From Branchiostoma belcheri (Eukaryota > Chordata > Leptocardii > Amphioxiformes > Branchiostomatidae), in NCBI RefSeq assembly GCF_001625305.1, contig NW_017803910.1, positions 2,769,754 through 2,833,753 of the forward strand: DNA of 64,000 nucleotides, in the 5' to 3' direction. Below the pieces are notes generated by a model. It was not told the origin of the DNA, searched no databases, and saw only the letters and a program-made list of their open reading frames with translations. Below, piece by piece: positions 55,867 to 64,000 of the stretch (position 1 is its first letter; the number at the start of each line of letters is the position of its first letter). Both the position numbers and the translations under genes were made by a program.

Positions 55867-57933
55867 CTGGCAGTTTAGTTCCTCCAGGACTCTGCCATGT
55901 CAGCAGAAGGGTAGGATTCCTGCAATCTTAGCAGAACTCTGAGACATGCTGCTTATTTCAGACACATGTTGCGACTGTTGACTCAGGTGTCAGATACGAA
56001 AAAAGCAAGGAGAAATATCGAAAGGGCATACGGCTAGGTCAGCATAATTTCTTCTGCGCTGACTTAATCTAATTTAGTTGGATTAAGACATGAAGTAGTC
56101 TACTGTAGTTTGAAGTAATGTATTTATATTAATAACAGTAGTGTCCAATATTAGATTATACTGCTGCAAGGGCCCTTGACAATTGTTACTGAGATTAATT
56201 TTTTTTTCTTATCTAACTTACGATGGTTTTAAACTAAGAGATATGAGGTCTTTCATCAGATACTATTGGTACTGAAAAAAAGCAAAACACAAAATTATGC
56301 ATATAGTCAAACCTGTACAAGGGATCACCTCTGTATAAAGGCCATTGTAACATTATGGACCCAAGTATTAAGAATCACTAATATCCATGTACAATGTTCA
56401 CCAAGTGGGCACCTGTCTACACATTTTCTCAAAGTCCCATGAGAAGTCATTGGAGATACAGGTTTGACTGTGTACATGTATTCCTTTCACTAAGAAAGAT
56501 TGGATTTAGAGTTTTAAGGCCCACAGCTGGCGGCTGTATCAAGTTGTATCCTCTGACAGGAGGTTGAACTTTTGCTGACGACCCTCGGTGACCCCTGACC
56601 CTTACACCTGCCACCTGGTGCTCTCAAAGAAAGCTCAGATTTCACCTCTTTTTTCATCTTTTCAAATATCTTGTACATTTTTACATTAGACAATTGTCAA
56701 CAGCTAAAGAAGGTGACTACAAAATGTCAGAGTCATTTTTCAGTCAAACTTTTGAAGTCAAACTTTTAAAAGTTTGAGGGGAGATACTTACTTAAGAGAA
56801 AGTCATGATGGAAAAGACATACAAAACACAAAAAAACTTATTTTTATAGTTTGTACATCTTTCATTTGTACAATAATCTAGATGGTACCTTTTCTTTAAA
56901 GTTGGCAAATTAAGTTGCATGCTACAAAAGCCGAAAGTCGACTGGAAAAGACATACAAAATGCACAATGAACTGTGAGTCTTTTTTTACAGAACACCCAT
57001 TAGTCTTGGGACTGTCCTCTACAAATAAGCAGTCCGTTGCTCTAGTCCTGCATCCCAAACATTTGGTGGGTCCAGCAGGGCACTGGGCAGTCCCAACACC
57101 CCTCAGCAGGGCAAACAGACTGGTTTGGTGAGAGAACAAACACTGGCGGCAAACACTCCAATGGGAAAGGCAAATACCCTCAAGTGGTGGGTAAATAATG
57201 GGACAATATGGTCACCACTTGGGGGAAACCCCTATCCTATCCAGAACCCTGCCTTATAATCCCATCTCTATGCCTAGATAGGTTGGGTTAGGATAGTTTC
57301 CCTGTATCCAATAACATAGATTGCCCCTTGCATGCATAGTTTTGGATACAAGTTCTGGATATTAGAACCTCTATCATGAAATGCAATGGCATATACCAGT
57401 AGTGCACATACATGTAAGCAACTACAATGTATGTAACGTTACATATGTAGGAAATAACTTATTCCTTGATAATGTTAGAAAAAAAGTGCAAACTTATAGA
57501 TTCTATTTTTACTTAGATTTAGACAACACACCAGCTACTAGACTTTTTAGAGCAATTATATATGAAAACATTTAATCAATGTCTAAGCATCAAGTTTACA
57601 TCTACATTTTTGGAAGGGAATTTCTGCTGGACAACTTGGAAATGTTAGTACATACATGTATATGAAAGTACAGATAAGCAACTTCACCTACCAGTAGTAC
57701 CAAGACGGAAAACCCTTGTCATTAAAACTCCAAAAAGCTACCTCTATGAAAGAAAGTAGACAGCAGATTGAATTCCCAGGTACATGTAATTCCTAGTAGA
57801 ATGAATGACCAGCCCAGGAAAACAGCAGTGGCTACAGAAGCCTTTCTACCTGTGCACACAGTATTCCAGAACTGAGGGGAGAACCACAACTGGTCATCAC
57901 CAGGCAGGCACATAACAGGAGGAGCCCAGGCAA

Positions 57934-58172
57934 GGCCACATCAAGTCAATTTGTTGGTTCTTGGACAATTTCGTCTTGCAAAAATTTAAGATAAAGAAAG
58001 TGGTTAAGGCCATGTCTATTATTTCTTGGTTCCCATACTTTTCAACATTAAACCTAAGAGATTAACATTAAAACCGACTTTAGCTTCAGATTCTCTTGTA
58101 ATATAATGATTTTCTAGTACATAATTCCCTAATTTTTATTTTTTTAAACCAACTAATTAAATTGTTGTGGCT
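57934..58172. mobile_element. Harbinger-like MITE, diverged
   Basis: Ends ggccacatcaagtcaatttg, then ttggttctt, and inverse aaccaactaattaaattgtt followed by gtggct enclose 239 bp. Same end consensus as 51950-52327. The target duplication may be CAA but is not certain. Confidence 0.75.
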
Positions 58173-58451
58173 CAAGCCTCAAGTATGCCAACTGGAGACG
58201 CTGGAAGTGAAAAAAACACAGGTTCAACTTTCCCTGGAATCCTCCACATTCCTGAGGTTGGGAGCGCTGTGAGGCCAGCGCAAATTGATAAACAGAGCAG
58301 CAGACGTCAGGCTTCAGCATACAAACACATGCGGGGCAGCTGCTGAGTTATAACAGGTGACAACCAACGGTTAAAAGTATGGTTCTTCCTTTTTCTTAAC
58401 ATCCCATTGCCAGCCCCTTATACTATACTGTAAATGACAATTTTTTTTTAC

Positions 58452-58530
58452 CTTGAGCAAATAATTCATCGACTTTCTTTTTGCTGCATCTGCCGCCAGT
58501 GCGAACGTATAGTTCCGTGAACACCTCCAT
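58452..58530 (-). other. Exon-like segment MEVFTELYVRTGG...
   Basis: The minus strand reads ATG, then 26 codons (MEVFTELYVRTGGRCSKKKV and DELFAQ) and CTCAAG|GTAAAA, a good donor. No downstream exons are found. A decayed copy is at 53109-53200, so it may be a transposon's first exon or a duplicated gene fragment. Confidence 0.4.
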
Positions 58531-59157
58531 TTTTCTCAGACCGTGAACTTAAAGTGATTTAATAGTACACTACAACTCGACAGTGTTCATATTTCATATT
58601 CTGTATGAGTGAGTGTGTATTTGTAACCATGACTTTCTTTATTTTCCTCAATAGACAACTTAACAAAGTGTTATCCAAGGTATACGATATCCACTTTAGA
58701 GCCAGATGTCCTGTTTTTCTGTTCTGTTTAGTTCCAGTGTTTTGACTGAGTAGCCAACATCGCAGCTGGAAACATATACATCGTCCTAGCTTAATGCAGC
58801 CACCCAAGAATCCATTCCTGTTGAACTAAATATAGACTGGCAGGTGTTTGTGTTACAGAGGAAGGGCAGGTAAAAGTGCAAGCAGAGAAGGAAACTTCAA
58901 ATCTGTTGCACAGCTGCATACCATATCATCAATACATGACCGCATATTGTAACTCATATACTGTTTAGATAGTAGTTTGTAGTAAGTAATGTAATAAGAT
59001 CTCAATCTGCTATGTCCCAAAGACATCAAACCTATAACAGACTGTAGGGATGTTGGATCATAGAAGCAGTTCTAGTTAAAAAGGACAACTTTGACGAATA
59101 ATTTTAAATGATACACACAACAAAAAGTTAGCTGCTCTGGAGATCTTCATCAACCTG

Positions 59158-59464
59158 GTAAGATTTAAACAATGCAGCTCAAGTACTGGTAAACATCAGA
59201 AATACTGTAACATCCGTGTCCATAATATCACCAGGGTCCATAATAAAAAGTGTGCTTTAAGATATTTTTACTGCAACACTCCCTAGGTATGTACATTTGA
59301 GGTGTGCAGGAGTGAATACCAAAAGTATGTTGCAGTAAAAATATTTTTAAGCACACTTTTTCTCAAGGTGGCGATATTATGGACCCTGGTGATATTATGG
59401 ACGCGGATGTTACAGTATTTCTGATGTTTACCAGTGCTTGCGCTGCATTGTTTAAAACTTATGG
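59158..59464. repeat. Long palindrome, about 305 bp
   Basis: Arms caatgcagctcaagtactgg, taaacatcagaaatactgta, catccgtgtccataatatca and ccagggtccataat are mirrored on the right (attatggaccctgg ... gcattg), with an inner hairpin tatttttactgcaac ... gttgcagtaaaaata. Likely a foldback element; no transposase. Confidence 0.88.
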
Positions 59465-62400
59465 ACACGGATGTTACCTAAAACACTTTTGCCTGCCCTA
59501 ACCTGCCTGTGCAGGTGGTATGTGGAGCCTGTAGTATATATCTCTCCCTAGAGAGGTCCAACCCTGCAGGAGCCCAGGAGGAGTAGGTGTGGGAGGGAGG
59601 GGGAGGGGGACCTGTCAGGTGATTACCTTACAAAGGGACACCTGCAGACACCTTGTGTACCATTGAATTGGCTCTATCTACCCCTCATGACATCTACCTT
59701 CATTCAACTGTCCGTTTATCACACTTTGATGTCTCTATCCAGTAACAGAAAATGTTGGCATTAAGTGAAAGAGAACTTTTCCCATTGAACCTTGAAATGT
59801 TTTTCTTCATGCAGTGTTCATTATTTACATGACACTGTGCAAGGCCACACAAGTAGCTTTAACCTTGGCTTCCAAATGTATATCTACTTTCACCCAGACA
59901 GCTTTCAAGGTACAGTTTGACAATTGAAAACTATTGCTTTCAACAAGGGATTTTTTTGCAGCAGATTCTGAAGTAATTCTTTGTTACAAAATCTAAAGAT
60001 TAATTTAATGATGTTAGCTGTATCAAAGCTGACATAAGTAGAAATAGTTACTTAGCCACTTTGCTACAAATTTTCTCTATTAGTTACTGGGTTTATATAT
60101 AGACAGCAAGCAGAAGGTTTATCAGGTGTTCAATTCAACAATTTTCTACTTGGATTAAGTCCTTTCTATCAAATGGTTGTAATTATAAACCCCCAGTAAT
60201 GTATGTAAAAACATGAGATAGACGTTTTTCACCTTTTGTACTTTTTGTACCTTTTGTACTACACCATTATAGTTCCTTTGTACTTTATCGCATCTGTTTG
60301 CATCTGAGGGTTTTCCCAGCATAAGGAACCCTTCTCTGGACCCGACCATAAACAAGCATTAATCCAGCATTAATCACATGTGATCCTAATGGGACCTGTG
60401 ATGACAGCTTCTCATGGACCCTTTTGGACTGACATGGTTCATGTTGGTCTGACATGTTACAGCATCAGATACTCTGGTTGTGAGAGATAAAAGGCTATCA
60501 GTAAGTCTTGAGCTGAGTGCACACAACTCAATTTTTGATGGTTCTTATATTCAAAAGGAAAAGGCTGAACTGAAAATAAAATAGAGACAACATGAGAAGA
60601 AAGTCTGAGCAGAAGTGATCTGCATTGAAATGCTGCATCAGTTGGAAGGCTACCCAGTTTCACTGTGCGAATAGTGTTTTTCCTCTTGTCCTCTTGTCAT
60701 ATAATTTCATACCCTTACTGTGAAATGTCCAAGAACCAAGGGAATGGATTGGTGAAGCCCAAACAGCTTTGGAAGTGCCGCCTTGGATGGATGCTATATA
60801 TCATTATCATCAACCACTAGCAGTAAAAGGTAAAGACACTTAAAAGGACAAAGACCGTTGAGAAACCAATGATGAGCAACACTGCTGTAGCAACAATATG
60901 TCACTGCTCAACTAGCCCCCCAAAATTCCTATGACCTTTCTGAAGAACCAAAGTTATTGCTTCTTTCATGAGAACTCTTAAATTTTATGACTGTAACCCC
61001 AAAGATTTTTGACATTTTTTTAAAGGAGAGTGCCTTCTTAATGGTCACTCTGTCCCACACAGATCAAGAAAACATTCCTTCTTCCCTAAGAAAGGCCATC
61101 TCCGAATTCGTGAAGAGTAAACAGCACATCTCCTTACCAAAGATAAATGTGGAAACATTAAGGGACTATTAATCAGTGCCAGTGAGTTATGTATGAAGTC
61201 TTGGGAAGGAATGTGCTTGGCCATCTCCACATGAATGACCTCCATCAAGACCTCTGCATCTGTTCCTGATAGCGTTATCTGCACTACAGAAAGCACTTGT
61301 GCTGGCAACTGCACTTCAGAAGCTGGGTCACCATTGTGCCCTTAAAACCCTTGTCCTGCGGGCTGGGGATATTTTTCACATGAATGCATCATACCAAATA
61401 TCTATATGTGCAAATAAATTCAGAAATCATCAAGATCATTGTTGTAGATGTACCACATCTAATATGTGTCCACACAATTTACAACTGTTTACAAGTCAAG
61501 GGCACGCAGAAGAATTTTTAAACACATTTTTTCAACAAAATACTTGAGACTTTGGATAGCTTGGGTGCCAGACTGTTGCCAGGGCCAGTATACATGCATA
61601 TGCCAGCTCCTCAGCTCTAGGGTCAACATGTTTCCAAAGAAATTTTACCATAGATATTCTTTAGTTAAACCTTGAACAACTGAAGAGCTGACCTGTGTAG
61701 TGGCCCTGATAACAGTCTGACATCCAGGCTAGACTTTTCTGGGGACAAAAAAATACACTGCTGATCTGGGCCTGACACCTACTGTGATGAGAGCCTGTCT
61801 AACGTGTCTAGTCAAAGCAGGACCGTAGTTCCCTCCCCAGCTACCAAGGCCATCGTCCCAATTATCCTGTTGTCAGACACAGCCTCGGATAAGGCCACTC
61901 TAATCTTATTCGCTGCTTTCAACAATGGTTTTCAAAAAATAATGCTGAACTGATAGAACAATATGGAAACCACGTCTGATGAGAAAGTCTTATTGTTACA
62001 TACCGTTACAAAGTATTGTTACATACCATTTCAAGGAGTGAATGTTATAGTCAAGTTTTCCCCAGCTCTCTGTTTTCATCCCAAATCCTTGTGAATTTTT
62101 TATAAAAAAAAAATAAAAGAAATGAAGACTTTTCTAAAAAAGAAAAGAAATGGAGACATACAGTGAGATTTAGTTTTTATCCCAACCCGTTTTTTACTAG
62201 TTTTTTACTTCACAAATCTCTCAGATCCAAGGAAATAAAGCAACGTGGCCTAAGGCATCTACTATGTCTTGGCCCATCTCCTTGGGTTACGACCCTTCCT
62301 TCAATATTTGTGGTCACCAGACACCTGTGCCGCACAGGAAAAGGCAAGGAAAACTGTCCCTCCTCCCTGTTGACATTCCTCCCCTCCCTGTTTGTGTGAT

Positions 62401-64000
62401 GTCTCTGTCAAGTCAGACAATTCAAGCCTGCTAACTCTGAGGCTTTTCTGTTGAACTAGAAGTACATGGCTGGCTTAAAGATGCACAAACCAGCATCAGA
62501 TGCTAAATTCCACAGCACCGAAACGTACCAAGGAGTAAGAAGACCAATTAAGTAGTCTGGTTTACGCCACACGAATTCAACAGAGTCTGGGAATTCCTTG
62601 TTTGGAATGTAAATATTTAAGGCTGGTGTTCCACTCTTTTAGTCTACCCAATCCACCTGTGTTTTACACCTGTCTGTTACCTGTCTTCTACCCGTCTTTC
62701 ATTCAAACTTACTGATAGTTGCTGAGACTACATGTGCATCTGCATTTTCTTAAACTCAAAGGCACCCAATGCAATTTCAATGAGGAAATATGTCTCATAT
62801 TAACATTTACATTGAGATAACATTTCTTAGCACATTTTCATCATCATTTCATACTTGAAGTTTTTGAAATAATCCCAGGAACATGCTCTATTATCTGTAG
62901 GTTAGTGACACTAGGGTGGCAGCCTTACGTACAGTTTACAAGGCATATATCATACAGCCTTGATTGTGGTTGCAGTTTCAAGGCTATATCTATCACGCCA
63001 GCTTCACTTTCTGGCTAAAAGTTTCTGCAATTCTACAGAACTTGTTGACAGTCATACAACATTTATGCTCCCTATGCCATCCATAAATTTACTTGCTGTG
63101 GCCTACCATGGAACGCCCTAGGAAAAGAGACTGACTGAGAAGCCAAACGGTGGATGTTTTTGTTGTTTCTGGCCTTGGCCCAACCCTGACTCCTGCTCCC
63201 CTGCCTAGCTGCCGCGCCTGAGCCCCAGAGCCTTGCAATAACATTTGTCCTGGAAATTCAAATAAACAGACTACAGCCCCATCTTTCTGCACATCTAGGG
63301 TTCGGGCCACATCGGTCAGATTTGTTGTTTCTTCAATTTGAAAATGATGCTTTAGAGCAAAGTTGGTACGATTAGTGGATTCTCAGACATTTTTATTCAA
63401 AATTTCAGCAAGAAAACACAATAACAACAAAGTGCTGGTAAGTAAAACTGGCACCTGACTCTGTTCACTCCCTGAAACTCAGAGTCTGTTTCATGTAGAT
63501 ATTCAAATCTAGCATTTTAAACATTCAAGAACCTTTTTTGTTGTGAACTCTTCTTATAGCAAACTTATCACATCTATGTGTTCTGTCTTCCATTGCGTTA
63601 CTGCAATGGAAGACAGTAAGTTTCCACCGCATGAATTTGATACACAGCAAATGTCTCCCTCTGTCCTATCACAAATTTTCAATCAGTTCACCGTTAGTAA
63701 GTTAACTTCTGGCGAGGCACCAGATCACTGTTGGTGACCTCTAACCTCTCTCAGTTGTACCTCTCCTCCCGAGAATCCATTTCAGTCACCTGACCTGACC
63801 CACATAGCAGAGCTTTACCCGGTTTAACTCCAAACGTTTCACTTAACTATCTACAAACATTCTGTACATTTCTCTCAACATACCGCCGAAGACAGGCTTC
63901 CCAGTCCTACATTACAGCCAGCTGATTCAATAGGGGAATTTTACAGTATGGCATATATTTGCCACCTTGGCCGATCACTTGAATTTGGTTTATTCCTATC

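Larger units (their letters stand above)
51159..64000. other. Region upstream of the semaphorin gene; no gene seen
   Basis: On both strands I find no chain of phase-compatible exons. It must hold the semaphorin promoter and any 5'UTR exons, which I cannot locate. Contents listed separately: Harbinger-like MITEs, tandem duplications, a 245-bp MITE, an exon-like repeated segment and a long palindrome. From about 59.5 to 64 kb I see only unique-looking AT-rich sequence. Confidence 0.55.

Noticed and set aside
56792..57139. 115-codon frame on minus strand
   Set aside because: No recognisable domain, no neighbouring compatible exons, biased composition; treated as chance.
61299..61675. Overlapping plus-strand frames of 69-82 codons
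   Set aside because: No family resemblance, no splice-supported extension.

Overview
The window looks like nuclear DNA of a lancelet (amphioxus, Branchiostoma). It has compact genes with many short GT-AG exons, introns full of short foldback/MITE-type elements and tRNA-derived SINEs, and orthologues of chordate genes that align well with vertebrate proteins while differing clearly from them. The species cannot be fixed from the sequence alone. There is no prokaryotic-style gene organisation, CRISPR array or rRNA. Most long open frames are chance or shadow frames; the real genes were rebuilt by joining exons with compatible phases.

Layout: (1) 123-4589, plus strand: an unrecognised, probably complete gene of about 306 codons in ten exons, with a decayed duplicate of its penultimate exon inside an intron. 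(2) 7910-17701, minus strand: an 11-exon ATXN7L3/Sgf11 orthologue (SAGA deubiquitinase module), convergent with gene 1 and about 0.5 kb from it at the 3' ends. Its large intron 9 holds a 3.8 kb inverted-repeat-bounded block containing a decayed non-LTR retrotransposon, itself split by a terminal-inverted-repeat element. (3) 20284-21438 and 23851-24969, minus strand: two intronless tandem rhodopsin-class GPCR paralogues of the EDG/cannabinoid/melanocortin (MECA) type, with a third, broken relic at about 25.6-26.0 kb. (4) 29832-51158, minus strand: a complete 25-exon class 5 semaphorin (signal peptide, Sema domain, PSI, seven thrombospondin type 1 repeats, transmembrane segment, short tail). Its coding length closes perfectly at 1039 codons. 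Intron 1 is about 10 kb. (5) 51159-64000: no supportable gene; MITEs, tandem duplications, palindromes and one exon-like repeated segment.

The genes do not form a pathway: a chromatin regulator, receptors and a guidance cue lie side by side. The most striking non-genic signal is a set of foldback elements, several ending TAG...CTA, with 7-9 bp target-site duplications (811, 8206, 37649, 40488, 47839, 55622). One of them, at 40488-40707, duplicated the splice donor of semaphorin exon 2 when it inserted. A second group has GGCCA-type ends, two of its members flanked by TTA (Harbinger-like). Exon relics near 3.9 kb and 39.3 kb show repeated small-scale exon duplication and decay.
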